The position numbers and the translations under genes were made by a program. DNA of 64,000 bases from NCBI RefSeq assembly GCF_042688385.1, contig NZ_JBHUPY010000025.1, positions 124,001 to 188,000 of the forward strand. The letters are read 5' to 3'. Positions 28,047-36,810 of the stretch are shown here, one piece after another. Every line of letters starts with the position of its first letter. The stretch's first letter is position 1. This DNA comes from Herpetosiphon sp042688385 (GTDB lineage: Bacteria; Chloroflexota; Chloroflexia; Chloroflexales; Herpetosiphonaceae). The notes beneath the pieces were generated by a model. That model saw nothing but the letters and a program-made list of their open reading frames with translations. It was not told where the DNA came from and made no database searches.

Positions 28047-31000
28047 TTAGCGTTGCAGCGAATTCAACAGCTCGCGAATACGTTGCTGGGCTTGGGGTTC
28101 ACGGGTGCTAGCCAAGGCCTCGGTTAATTTTTGAATCGCCGCCGGAATTTGGCCAACCTCGATATAAGCAGCGCCTTGGGCCTCAAGCAACACCGCCCGC
28201 TCTTCGGGATTCGCATTGTGATGAGTGATTGCTTGATCAATTAATTCAATTGCTGTGGCCTCAAACTGGGCAATGCGTGCCAATTCTGCTTCGTTACAGC
28301 TATTTTTTTTGCAGCGGGCAAGCTCGGTCAAGGCCCAGTTGTGGTAGGCCAAGGCCTGCGTTCGCGCATCGTAGTCGCGGTTATTAACAATTGCCGTGTA
28401 TTGCTGGTCGGCTTGCTCCCAATCGCTGCTTTGGCTAGCCAGCACTGCTTCTTCTATAGCCATAGGCCGCTCAAACAGAATTGTGGTTTGGGCCACTTCA
28501 CGCAAGCGATCATCAGCCGCCGCCGCCTCGTTGCCCTGAATGGCGTAGGCATATGAACGAGCATGATAAAACTCGCGCCACACCGTTTCGCGTACAATCA
28601 GCATTGCGCCCAGCCACAAGCCAAAACCAACAATCGTTACCCCCGTGCGCCAGCGCCGATCCTTGCCGCGCCGTACCCCAAGCTGGTAAATGCCTTCGCT
28701 AAAGACATAGACCCCAGCAATAAACAGCGAAACGCTAAAAATTGGCACCCGCACAATCGCGCCATCGGTGATGATAAACAGCACCATCACGATCAAGCCA
28801 ATCATCGCCGCCAAACTTGGCAAGCGCTCATCCAAGGCAAATTCATTATCCAGCCGCAACGGGCGAATCACTGTCCAGAAGATGGTTGGGCCAATCAGCA
28901 AAACCCCGCTAAAGCCAAGCAATTGAAGAATTGAGTAGAAGCTTGCTGGCAAAAATTCTGCAAGATTCGGAATCCAGCCATTAACACTGGCAATGATCAG
29001 GCCCAACAACAGCGTGCCAAGCCCAATCACCACGCCCCAAGCGCTGCGCAACAAGCTAATATCGGCGCTTAGATAGCTAATTTGTGCCCCAGCTTCCCGC
29101 GCACGTTTCTCAATCAAATAGATCACGCTGTTATACCAGCCCGTAATGCCATCAACCCGTAGCAATGGCTGCATCGTCGAGCGCACAAAACTCCGCGAAA
29201 ATACCATCAATGGGCGTTTCCAAACCCGCCGATCAGCGGTGATAATTTCGGTCACATCAGCCCATTTAATCCGATGCGATTCATGGCCAAACGAATCGGA
29301 GTGAATCAATTCATCGGGCGTGAACGTGTGTACGGTTGGCTGATTATTGCGCAACTGAGTCATTGGCATATACCAAAGCACAATCAAGCCCAACACGCTA
29401 TAGCCAACGCCCGTCGCCACCAGCATAATCAACGGCGAGATAATCAGCCGATACCATGGAAAAATATAGACATCAGCAGCAGGCAAGACCAAATTACTGC
29501 TCGCTTGGACAATCGTTTGATTGCCAACCGTGGGCGCGACAATCGCCGCAAAGACCAAAATCAAGGGAATCAGCAAAGTTTGGCCAACTTGCAAATAGGG
29601 CAGCAGAAAGCGCGGAAAGCGCGCCACAAAGCGTTGGGTTGGCTCATCACGCAAGATCGTGCTAATTTCGCTGGGGTAGGTTAATTGCGAGCGTCGCCAG
29701 GTGCGCAGCTCGTATAAAATGCGTTCGCGACTCAGCACCGAGCCAATGCCTCGCGCTCGCGCCAAGCCTGCTTGATAGGTTTTAAGCGCTTCATCTGGCT
29801 GACCAGCTTCCTGCAAGGCTCGGCCAAGCGTCGTCAGCGCCCGTGCCTCCCAACGGCCATCATCAACCGCCCGAAACACCGTCAAGGCTTGATTAAGCAT
29901 AGCGATTGCTTGCGCAAAATCGTGTTTCGCAATCAAGGCTCGCGCCAGCGTCACTTGCACTCGCGCCTTGCGATAGGGTTCTTCACAGCCGGGCCGTTCG
30001 AGGCTTTGCTTGGCCAATTCAATTGCTTCATCGACGCTGCCAAACAGCACATCAATATCGATCAAGCGCATCTCACAGCGAATCATGTTCACTTGATCTT
30101 CCTGTTGACGGAAGATAGCATAGGCGGCCATGGTTTGTTCGCGCGAAGCCCGAAAAATGCGCGCCAACAACCAATTTTGGTAGCGCAGCAAAATCAATGG
30201 CTTAGGCACAGCCGCCCCCAAACGCCGCAAAATGCTGACCAAAATAAACATTGGAATAATCGCAATCGATTGAAAAACCTTGGCCAAGGCGCGCGCAATC
30301 GGATATTTCTGAATCTGTGGTTGATGCCAACCACCAGCACTGACCGCAATTTCATTGTAGGCATCGGCAATCCCAAGGTGGGCTTCGGCCTGTTGAGCTA
30401 GCGCGATTTTTGGCGTTGCCAAGGCCTTTTGATACGATAAAATTGAGGCCGACCACTGCCCAGCCTCAACCTGCACATCGCCCAAGCTATTCGCCAGCAA
30501 GACTTGCAGCTCAGGATCGAGATCATCGCGCTTCAACAAAATTTCAAAACACTCGATCGCCTCATCAAGCCGCACCATGGCAAAATTCATCTTGCCACGA
30601 TAATAGAGCAGCCAATCGCGCACCAACGGAGTTAGGACGCTACTTTGCTCCTCGGCAGCAAGCAAAATTGCCTCAGCTTCGGCCATGCGATGAGCATTGA
30701 ATGCTTCTTCGAATAAATCACGAAAACTTTTAAGCGCTTTTACATATTTAGCGAGAGCCGACTCATTATCAGATGGATCGTGCTGGTTTGTAGTTATAGC
30801 CGAGGCCAGCATCAAATCATAGGATACAAATTCACGTCGCCATGTCGCACGGTTTTCGACAACGGTTGACTCCACCCGCTGCTTAAAATATTTATACAAG
30901 CGTTCATGGATGTGGCGCAATTCATCGGGGCGCAAGCGCCAATCGCCCAGCAAATAGTGGCGCACATCGTCGATAAAAGCATAGCGACCCTCACCAATTT

Positions 31001-31289
31001 GGCGCACAAAACTATATTCGGCTACTTGTTGCAGAATATTAGCGTTGTTGCCATCGTCACGATCGCGCAGCACCGCCAAAATTTCTGCATCAAACCAGCG
31101 CGGAATCGCACAGCGGCGCATCACTTCTGCTTGGCCGGGCTTCATGCTGGCCAGAATTTGGGTAATCGAGAGTTGCAATGCATTGCTAAAGGTTGGCATA
31201 GTCGGCGTGCCACAGCGTGGGCAAAACAGGCTGGTTGGCCGCAAAAGCTGTTCGCAACTGGGGCATTGATGGGGTTCAGAGCCAGTCAT
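28047..31289 (-). CDS. Zinc-ribbon / winged-helix / TPR membrane protein coupled to STAND ATPase
   Basis: 1080 residues. The N-terminus has a zinc ribbon (CPSC at 9-12 and CPRC near 23-26). A region like the winged helix that follows NTPase domains in STAND proteins comes next (about 35-145). TPR-like repeats follow (about 200-330 and 420-530, for example AEAHLGIADAYNEIA and ALTTLGRALQEAGQPDEAL), with one hydrophobic stretch around 355. From about 565 there are some seven membrane segments, and the C-terminus has TPRs again (ALAYHNWALTELA, AQGAAYIEVGQIPAAIQKL). Its ATG lies inside the last codons of the ATPase gene, with GGAGG encoded there, so translation is coupled. I infer that the two polypeptides together make one STAND machine at the membrane. 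Function unknown. Confidence 0.78.
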   Translation of the reverse strand: MTGSEPHQCPSCEQLLRPTSLFCPRCGTPTMPTFSNALQLSITQILASMKPGQAEVMRRCAIPRWFDAEILAVLRDRDDGNNANILQQVAEYSFVRQIGEGRYAFIDDVRHYLLGDWRLRPDELRHIHERLYKYFKQRVESTVVENRATWRREFVSYDLMLASAITTNQHDPSDNESALAKYVKALKSFRDLFEEAFNAHRMAEAEAILLAAEEQSSVLTPLVRDWLLYYRGKMNFAMVRLDEAIECFEILLKRDDLDPELQVLLANSLGDVQVEAGQWSASILSYQKALATPKIALAQQAEAHLGIADAYNEIAVSAGGWHQPQIQKYPIARALAKVFQSIAIIPMFILVSILRRLGAAVPKPLILLRYQNWLLARIFRASREQTMAAYAIFRQQEDQVNMIRCEMRLIDIDVLFGSVDEAIELAKQSLERPGCEEPYRKARVQVTLARALIAKHDFAQAIAMLNQALTVFRAVDDGRWEARALTTLGRALQEAGQPDEALKTYQAGLARARGIGSVLSRERILYELRTWRRSQLTYPSEISTILRDEPTQRFVARFPRFLLPYLQVGQTLLIPLILVFAAIVAPTVGNQTIVQASSNLVLPAADVYIFPWYRLIISPLIMLVATGVGYSVLGLIVLWYMPMTQLRNNQPTVHTFTPDELIHSDSFGHESHRIKWADVTEIITADRRVWKRPLMVFSRSFVRSTMQPLLRVDGITGWYNSVIYLIEKRAREAGAQISYLSADISLLRSAWGVVIGLGTLLLGLIIASVNGWIPNLAEFLPASFYSILQLLGFSGVLLIGPTIFWTVIRPLRLDNEFALDERLPSLAAMIGLIVMVLFIITDGAIVRVPIFSVSLFIAGVYVFSEGIYQLGVRRGKDRRWRTGVTIVGFGLWLGAMLIVRETVWREFYHARSYAYAIQGNEAAAADDRLREVAQTTILFERPMAIEEAVLASQSSDWEQADQQYTAIVNNRDYDARTQALAYHNWALTELARCKKNSCNEAELARIAQFEATAIELIDQAITHHNANPEERAVLLEAQGAAYIEVGQIPAAIQKLTEALASTREPQAQQRIRELLNSLQR

Positions 31290-32172
31290 CGTCGCCTCCG
31301 CTCGCTTGCGATCGCAGAATATTATCGGCTAACATCGCGAGCAATTGGGGTTGGCCAGTGCTACCTTGAAACAAGGCTTTGATCACATTTGGATCATCGC
31401 TGAGACCACGCCGCTGCACCAAATATTCCTTCACATGCGGCTCGGATAATAAATCTAACCCAGTTCGGGCAATCAAGTGATCCCATTGACTATCTAATTT
31501 TGGCACTGAACGCCCAGCGATTACCACGACCACGTTTTTAATCAAGCCATCGCGAATCTGCGGCAGCAGTTGGCCCATCAGCCAAGCCTCGGCTTCGACC
31601 GTCACTTTATCGTAGGTATCGAAGAAAAAACAGAGCGGGCCTTGGCTGGTCAGCGCCGCCAAACATTCAAAAAAAGCCCCGCTCAAACGATCTTGCAAGG
31701 CTTGGCGCACAACCGCATTATCAGCATTAATCACAAACGAATTATCTTTGATTACATTACCAGCAACAACTTCGCCAACATTCACATTCGAGCCGGAGAA
31801 GGTGTTACTTTGGCCAAGCAAATTATTAATTGCATTGGTATTAGCAACTCCAGTTTCAATCCGCACCGTTGGCTGAGTTACCTCGTTAATTGCCTGAGTA
31901 AAGAGATTGAAGGCTGCAACCCCGAAGCCATCGCGTGCCCGCCGCAACAACGCCAAAAAATCAAAGACGATACTATCGGCAAAATCAATTTCAGCATTCG
32001 GAATGCCCTGCCGTTGGCATTCAGCCCGCATAAATTCGACAGTCCACGATTTGCCCAACCCCCCGCTGGCCTCAATCATCATGATCCGTTTGGGGGTTTG
32101 GCCTTGGAGCATTTTAATAAAGCCAGCAGTTTGTTTCTCGCGGTTTACAAAAAGTTTGTCGATGCTCTGCAT
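31276..32172 (-). CDS. STAND/AAA-type P-loop ATPase
   Basis: 298 residues. The N-terminus LFVNREKQTAGFIKML is the entry to a STAND-like domain. Walker A is EASGGLGKSW (about 34-43), and Walker B is GPLCFFFDTYDKV (D185). A sensor-like VVIAGRSVPKL and the end GSTGQPQLLAMLADNIL also fit NACHT/STAND folds. An unusual insertion at 121-152 has repeated N/V/G units (SGSNVNVGEVVAGNVIKDNS). There is no winged helix or sensor repeat in this polypeptide; these sit in the next gene, which overlaps by 14 bases. The pair looks like a split STAND protein. A signalling or defence role is inference. Confidence 0.8.
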   Translation of the reverse strand: MQSIDKLFVNREKQTAGFIKMLQGQTPKRIMMIEASGGLGKSWTVEFMRAECQRQGIPNAEIDFADSIVFDFLALLRRARDGFGVAAFNLFTQAINEVTQPTVRIETGVANTNAINNLLGQSNTFSGSNVNVGEVVAGNVIKDNSFVINADNAVVRQALQDRLSGAFFECLAALTSQGPLCFFFDTYDKVTVEAEAWLMGQLLPQIRDGLIKNVVVVIAGRSVPKLDSQWDHLIARTGLDLLSEPHVKEYLVQRRGLSDDPNVIKALFQGSTGQPQLLAMLADNILRSQASGGDDDWL

Positions 32173-32238
32173 AGGCGTTGCTCACCACTCCAGCAAGCCT
32201 GCGCCGCTCGCTACGCACGACGCAGGCTTGAAACACCC

Positions 32239-33396
32239 CTAGATCACATTGCGTTCGGCGTGCAATTCGCCAGCAGCAAAGCGTTCGATCCGCAACTCAT
32301 CAATGTCAATAGAGTGAGCGCGGCCATCAAGAATTTCCTCGGCAATCAGCAAGCCCGTTGCCGGAGCATGCATCACGCCATGGCCGCTAAATCCAGCGGC
32401 ATTCAGCCAGTTGGGGCAATTGGGCATGCGTCCGAGAATTGGCAGGTGGTCGGGCGTAATTTCATACGAGCCAGCCCACGATTGGCGCTCGGAGAGACCA
32501 GCGCGCTCCAAAATTGGAAAGCGATTAAGCATTGCTTCCAAGACCGTATCCAGCCAATCCCAATCAACTGTGGTATCGTGCGATGATGGCTCGTTATGAT
32601 TGCTCAAGCCCATCAAAACCGTATCTTGCTCTTTGCGAATGTATGCTCCCGTGCCAACATCAATTGTCAGCGGAATATCTTTGGGCAAGGCAGGAAATGG
32701 ATCGGAAACGTAGATACAGCGGCGATAGGGCTTGATCGGAATCTCAAAGCCAGCGGTTTTGCCAACTTCGCCAGCATACGGGCCAGCAGCATTGACGACA
32801 TAGTTGCAGCGAATGGTTCCTTGCGGAGTTTGCACCGCCACGACCTGATCATCGGCAAATTCAAAGCCGAGCGCTGGTGCATCGCGCAGCACCTTCACGC
32901 CCAAGGCGCGGGCTTTATTCAAGTAGCCCATGGCAATCCCATGCGGATCGACAAAGCCATCTTCGGCGCAATAGGTTGCGCCAACAAGATCGCTAATGTT
33001 TAATTCGGGAATGTAGCCTGCCGCTTGTTCTGGTGTCAGCACCTCGACGGGCACATTGAGGCTCTGTTGCAACTCGATCACTGCTTGATAGGCTTGCCAT
33101 GCGGCATGATCATTAAACAAAAAGAGATAGCCATGTTGATGCAATTCGGCATGGCCGCCAATTTCTTCGGTAAAATGTTTGTAGCGTTCGATACTATATT
33201 GGGAAAGTAAGATATTGGTGCGTGATGAGAACTGATGGCGAACCCCAGCCGCAGAACGAGCAGTTGAGCCAGTAACCTCAACCGACTCTTTTTCTAACAC
33301 CACTACCTCGGTACAGCCCCGCGCAGCAAGATGGTAGGCAACGGAAGCCCCAATGATGCCTGCCCCAATAATTACGACCTGTGCTTGGTGAACCAT
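32239..33396 (-). CDS. FAD-dependent oxidoreductase (DAO / sarcosine oxidase beta-like)
   Basis: 385 residues. The Rossmann FAD motif is VVIIGAGIIGASVAYHLAARG with ELEK-like VVVLEKE. It is followed by GSTARSAAGVRHQF, typical of glycine/sarcosine oxidase-like enzymes, and a C-terminal GFSGHGVMHAPATGLLIAE. It should oxidise an N-methylated or D-amino acid or proline-like amine; the substrate cannot be told. AAGGAG lies upstream of the ATG. It lies between the DUF881 operon and the STAND genes, all on the minus strand; gaps of 94 and 66 bases make operon membership uncertain. Confidence 0.87.
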   Translation of the reverse strand: MVHQAQVVIIGAGIIGASVAYHLAARGCTEVVVLEKESVEVTGSTARSAAGVRHQFSSRTNILLSQYSIERYKHFTEEIGGHAELHQHGYLFLFNDHAAWQAYQAVIELQQSLNVPVEVLTPEQAAGYIPELNISDLVGATYCAEDGFVDPHGIAMGYLNKARALGVKVLRDAPALGFEFADDQVVAVQTPQGTIRCNYVVNAAGPYAGEVGKTAGFEIPIKPYRRCIYVSDPFPALPKDIPLTIDVGTGAYIRKEQDTVLMGLSNHNEPSSHDTTVDWDWLDTVLEAMLNRFPILERAGLSERQSWAGSYEITPDHLPILGRMPNCPNWLNAAGFSGHGVMHAPATGLLIAEEILDGRAHSIDIDELRIERFAAGELHAERNVI

Positions 33397-33490
33397 TCCG
33401 AACGATCTCCTTTGATGTGCAATGATGTTTGCACTATTGTACCAAAGGATGTGCGGCTATGGCAGTTCATTTTGGCCCAAAATGGCCCAA

Positions 33491-34198
33491 CTATTGGCCG
33501 TCTTTGGGTGCTGGTTGGGCATAGCGAAATTCAGGCTGGTTGCTCACGCGCGGCATGGTAATCACGTTGGTTTGCTCGATCATAATATCAACGCCATCGA
33601 TCTCGTTCCAAATCCGAATCAGGCCACCAACCCGATTTAATGCGCCCATCAAGGTTTCTTTGTCACCAATCGCTTGAATCGTGTAGGGTGTGTGCTGAAT
33701 TTCACCATCAATATACAATTCGGCGTTATCATCTTCTTCGATGCGGGTACGGGCGATAATTCGCCGTCCGTTGATGGCAATTGCTTCAGCGCTGGCATTG
33801 CGCACTTCGTTGGTCAAGGCAATCACATCGGCAGCACGCAAGGGATAATTAATCGTAATGGTGACCCCAGCGCCTTGGACTTGCACCGCGCCAGTATGCA
33901 ATTTATAGCGATTTAAATCGCCAGCCAATTGATCGAGCGTGCTGGTACCATTCGATTGGGTGCGGCGATACTCGTCGTTTTGTTGGCGCAAGCCATTGAT
34001 TTCGCGCTCGGTCGCCGCATTGCGGTCGATCAGGCTAATCATCAATTCGGCGCGTTGCTCAGGCGAAAGCTTCACCACATCGTTAGCAATATTTTCATAG
34101 GTACGGAGTTGGGTTACGACTGCAAAGCCAATCAACATACACATCAAGGTCAGCAGGCTTTGGCGCAAAATCCCGCGCCGAATCCGCAGCGACTTCAT
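33491..34198 (-). CDS. DUF881 family membrane-anchored protein (second copy)
   Basis: 235 residues. One N-terminal membrane helix (about 12-30) is followed by a coiled coil (about 45-95, ERAELMISLIDRNAATEREI) and the DUF881 domain: QGAGVTITINYPLRAADVIALTNEVRNA, SAEAIAINGRRI, PYTIQAIGDKETLMGAL. The start at 34198 follows GGAGG and overlaps the stop of the preceding DUF881 gene by ATGA. DUF881 proteins lie near cell-division and wall genes in Gram-positive bacteria; the role is not established. The two copies here are diverged paralogues. Confidence 0.85.
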   Translation of the reverse strand: MKSLRIRRGILRQSLLTLMCMLIGFAVVTQLRTYENIANDVVKLSPEQRAELMISLIDRNAATEREINGLRQQNDEYRRTQSNGTSTLDQLAGDLNRYKLHTGAVQVQGAGVTITINYPLRAADVIALTNEVRNASAEAIAINGRRIIARTRIEEDDNAELYIDGEIQHTPYTIQAIGDKETLMGALNRVGGLIRIWNEIDGVDIMIEQTNVITMPRVSNQPEFRYAQPAPKDGQ

Positions 34199-34944
34199 GG
34201 CGCAACCTCCATATGGCGGTTGGCCAAGGGGCCGGTGTAGGCTGGCACTTGGACTTGGGCTTTTTGCTTGACATCCACGCCAATCCCATATTCGCGCTGG
34301 CGGCTCCACAAATCGGTGAGCAATGAAGAATTGCTGGCTGCATTGGCGAGACTCGCGGGGTCGCCAATGGCCCGAATCGTAAACGGCGGAGCCATCAACT
34401 CTTGGTTGATCAGAATTGTTGAACCAACGCAGTAAATTGAGGTTTGATCCGTGATCCGTTGATCGTTGATTGCAATCGCTTCAGCACCATTGCTCCAGAG
34501 CACGCCAACCAAGGTAACGAGCTGTTGCTGATGAATGATATAGCGATTCACGTCAGCAACTTCATCAGGCAACGAATTGGCATTGCTATCATTCAGGGTT
34601 ACAACAACTCCAGGCCCGCGCATGGCAACTAAGGCCGCAAGCTGTTGTTGCTGATCGATTTGAGTGCGAATTTCCTCGAAGTTGCTTTGGCTGGAGGTCG
34701 ATTGCTTTTGCAAATCTGCTTGTTCATCGCGCAGGCGGCTAAGCTCAGCATTTAATTCTTGCTGATGCTCGCGCAGCGTGCCAATGCGATCGACACTAAG
34801 GCTAGCCGAGCTATTGCGCGAACTACTACTACTCGAAAGTGCCACTTGGGGCTTGACCGACATCAGCATGCCGACAAACAACCCACCGAAAAGCAAAGCG
34901 AACAGCGACAAAATGGCACGGTTTTGGGGTAATAGTTGACGCAT
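34195..34944 (-). CDS. DUF881 family membrane-anchored protein (first copy)
   Basis: 249 residues with an N-terminal membrane helix (LSLFALLFGGLFVGMLM), a Ser-rich stretch, a coiled coil (about 55-100) and the DUF881 domain: GPGVVVTLNDSNANSLPDE, NGAEAIAINDQRI, PPFTIRAIGDPASLANA. The start at 34944 has GGAG upstream; longer versions would overlap the lipoprotein gene. It lies 16 bases after the lipoprotein gene and overlaps the next DUF881 gene by four bases, so the three form one translationally coupled unit. Confidence 0.85.
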   Translation of the reverse strand: MRQLLPQNRAILSLFALLFGGLFVGMLMSVKPQVALSSSSSSRNSSASLSVDRIGTLREHQQELNAELSRLRDEQADLQKQSTSSQSNFEEIRTQIDQQQQLAALVAMRGPGVVVTLNDSNANSLPDEVADVNRYIIHQQQLVTLVGVLWSNGAEAIAINDQRITDQTSIYCVGSTILINQELMAPPFTIRAIGDPASLANAASNSSLLTDLWSRQREYGIGVDVKQKAQVQVPAYTGPLANRHMEVAP

Positions 34945-34960
34945 AGGTGCTCCCGCAGGG

Positions 34961-35425
34961 CTATGGCTCAACGCGGATGGTAAATTCGCGCGTGTTATTG
35001 CTGGTAAGGGTTTCTTGGCTAAGTGGTTCAGCGCGCACAATCAGGCTATAGACATCGGCATTGGCTGGTATCGCTCCCTCAGGCTCGATCCGCACGACCA
35101 CGATTTGGCCAGGAGCCAACTCATTGACGCTTCTACTACCACTCAGCATAAGTATATCATCACTCGTGCGGCGCAAACGCGCATTAACTTTGACATTATA
35201 GGCGGTTAGCAGGCCGCGATTTTCCAAGGCAACCAAAACCGCATATTTATCGCTAATTGGCAAGCGCGAACCTTGCAAGGCAGGGTCGAAATCGACGCTT
35301 ACCACCGCAACATCATAATCATCACTGGTGATCGATTCTGGTGGAGCTGGCTTGGGTTCGACCGCAATTTGGCCACAGCCAACCAATAAAAACAGACACC
35401 ATGTGAATAATTTAAGCCGTTGCAT
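34961..35425 (-). CDS. Lipoprotein with CARDB-like domain
   Basis: 154 residues. A signal peptide ends in the lipobox LLVGC, so the mature protein is probably lipid-anchored. The rest reads as one beta-sandwich of the CARDB sort (VVSVDFDPALQGSR, YAVLVALENRGLLTAYNVKV, LAPGQIVVVRI, TSNNTREFTIRVEP). The start at 35425 is set by GGAGG five bases upstream. It heads the cluster with two DUF881 genes, suggesting a surface complex; function unknown. Confidence 0.75.
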   Translation of the reverse strand: MQRLKLFTWCLFLLVGCGQIAVEPKPAPPESITSDDYDVAVVSVDFDPALQGSRLPISDKYAVLVALENRGLLTAYNVKVNARLRRTSDDILMLSGSRSVNELAPGQIVVVRIEPEGAIPANADVYSLIVRAEPLSQETLTSNNTREFTIRVEP

Positions 35426-35473
35426 AAAAACCTCCAAAGGCATAGCAAATCATAGCGATCAGCACGCAGGGCA

Positions 35474-36277
35474 TTAATCGAGCTTGATGATTGTGCCAGG
35501 GCCGTTTAATTGTCCTGATAACGCAGAGTGCAACTGTTGAGGACCACAAATCCAAATTTCGAGCTGTGGTGCGTGTTGGACTAATTGCCACATTGCTTCA
35601 ACCTTATTGCGCATACCTCCGGTGACATCAACGCCATGCGAGCCACCGAGACGAGCAATAATGGTAGCGTAGTTTGTCTGATTAATCAAAGAAATTGGTT
35701 GGGCAGCGGCGTTTTGGCGGGGATCGGCATCGTAGACGGCCTGTTCGCCAAGTAAAATGATTCGGCTTGGTTGGAGTGTGCCCACCAAGGCACTAAAAAT
35801 CCGTTCGGTCGAAGCGATTGTACAGCCTTGAACGCTATCGAGCAAAACATCACCATAGACCACTGGAATCGTTCCCGCAGCCAACAGGGTTGCGATTTGC
35901 TGCGTACCGAGCGTTTGAATTTCGCCAGCATTGGCAAAGCCCGAGGCCATCGGCTGGATGCCAATCGCTGGCAATTCAGCATCAAGGCATGCGCCGACCA
36001 CCGCCCGATTGAGCCTAGCCATCGCATCGGCCACCCGAGCCACGCCCCACCAGCTTTGGTCGTCGATAATGCCTTGCGCCGTGCGATAGCGTTCAGCCCA
36101 ATAATGGCCAAACGAGCCACCACCATGGCCAAGCAAAATCGGCTGGGTAGGATGGGCCTGTCGCCAAGCAGATAAATCGGTCACAACCTGCTTGAGCGTT
36201 TGGTCGGCCAAGCGTTCGGCACTGGTTTTATCGGTCAACATCGAGCCGCCAAGTTTGATAAAGATTGGCTTATTCAT
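35474..36277 (-). CDS. Isopentenyl phosphate kinase
   Basis: 267 residues, amino-acid-kinase fold. FIKLGGSMLTDK and HGGGSFGHYW (H58 matches the catalytic histidine of isopentenyl phosphate kinases) separate it from acetylglutamate and uridylate kinases. GDVLLD, STERIFSALV and TGGMRNKVEAMW also fit. It phosphorylates isopentenyl phosphate to isopentenyl diphosphate in the alternative mevalonate pathway, known in archaea and in Chloroflexota (Roseiflexus). It may supply carotenoid and quinone precursors. The start overlaps the 3' end of the zinc-ribbon gene by eight bases. Confidence 0.88.
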   Translation of the reverse strand: MNKPIFIKLGGSMLTDKTSAERLADQTLKQVVTDLSAWRQAHPTQPILLGHGGGSFGHYWAERYRTAQGIIDDQSWWGVARVADAMARLNRAVVGACLDAELPAIGIQPMASGFANAGEIQTLGTQQIATLLAAGTIPVVYGDVLLDSVQGCTIASTERIFSALVGTLQPSRIILLGEQAVYDADPRQNAAAQPISLINQTNYATIIARLGGSHGVDVTGGMRNKVEAMWQLVQHAPQLEIWICGPQQLHSALSGQLNGPGTIIKLD

Positions 36278-36662
36278 CGCGAATGATCAGACGCTCCACA
36301 ACATGGCGACGCAAGGTTCCCTGTTCATCAAACTCCTGCCACTCGCGTTGACGCAAAAAGACCCGCTGTGCAGCTGATGGCCGAGTTGCCAAGGCCGTGG
36401 TTGGTGCAGCAGGCTTTTGGCGCTTGCTCAGCAAGTTCGAGCCAAGATCGACCGCCAATGCTGCCAAGCCAAGCGCGACCGACTTCGCCACAGGGCTGCG
36501 CAAAATTGGTGATTGACGCAAGCGCGAGGTTAAGCTGGTTGGAGCCTTGGTTGCAAGGCTGGTTGTTGCGGTTGGTTGCGTCAAATCGGCCCCACAGCCA
36601 ACGCAATGAGTTTGATCGAGGTTATTGCCAGTTTGGCACTGCCAACAAGGTCGTTCAAGCAT
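36270..36662 (-). CDS. Small zinc-ribbon protein
   Basis: 130 residues. Two CxxC knuckles (CWQC and CVGC) make an N-terminal zinc ribbon of about 28 residues. A Thr/Ser/Ala-rich linker follows, then a hydrophobic segment (SVALGLAALAVDLGSNLL) and a basic C-terminal part ending in RRHVVERLIIRDE. AAGGAGG precedes the start. It overlaps the kinase gene and is probably co-transcribed with it. Function unknown; the zinc ribbon may serve protein contacts. Confidence 0.7.
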   Translation of the reverse strand: MLERPCWQCQTGNNLDQTHCVGCGADLTQPTATTSLATKAPTSLTSRLRQSPILRSPVAKSVALGLAALAVDLGSNLLSKRQKPAAPTTALATRPSAAQRVFLRQREWQEFDEQGTLRRHVVERLIIRDE

Positions 36663-36748
36663 ACGCCACCTCCTTCACAGGTGGTACTATTGTACTAGAA
36701 ATCTGGCAATCCAATGTTGGGGGTTGATGAGTATTTAAGCCAATTTAA

Positions 36749-36794
36749 AATCCTATGCCTCGTCAGCAATTGATTGCTGACGAGGCATAGGATT
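36749..36794 (-). terminator. Long perfect hairpin terminator of the protease gene
   Basis: Perfect 22-bp arms (36749-36770 and 36773-36794) with a 2-base centre. Read on the minus strand it follows the protease stop by 16 bases and is followed by TTTTAAATT. The arms are unusually long for a simple terminator. Confidence 0.8.
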
Positions 36795-36810
36795 CGGAGA
36801 CTCTTAATCG

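Noticed and set aside
29772..30401. Long plus-strand frame opposite the TPR protein
   Set aside because: It is antisense to the 1080-residue gene and has the Gln/Arg/Pro/His-rich composition typical of shadow frames.
31570..32586. 338-residue plus-strand frame over the STAND ATPase and oxidoreductase
   Set aside because: It is antisense to two convincing genes and crosses their boundary; no motifs.
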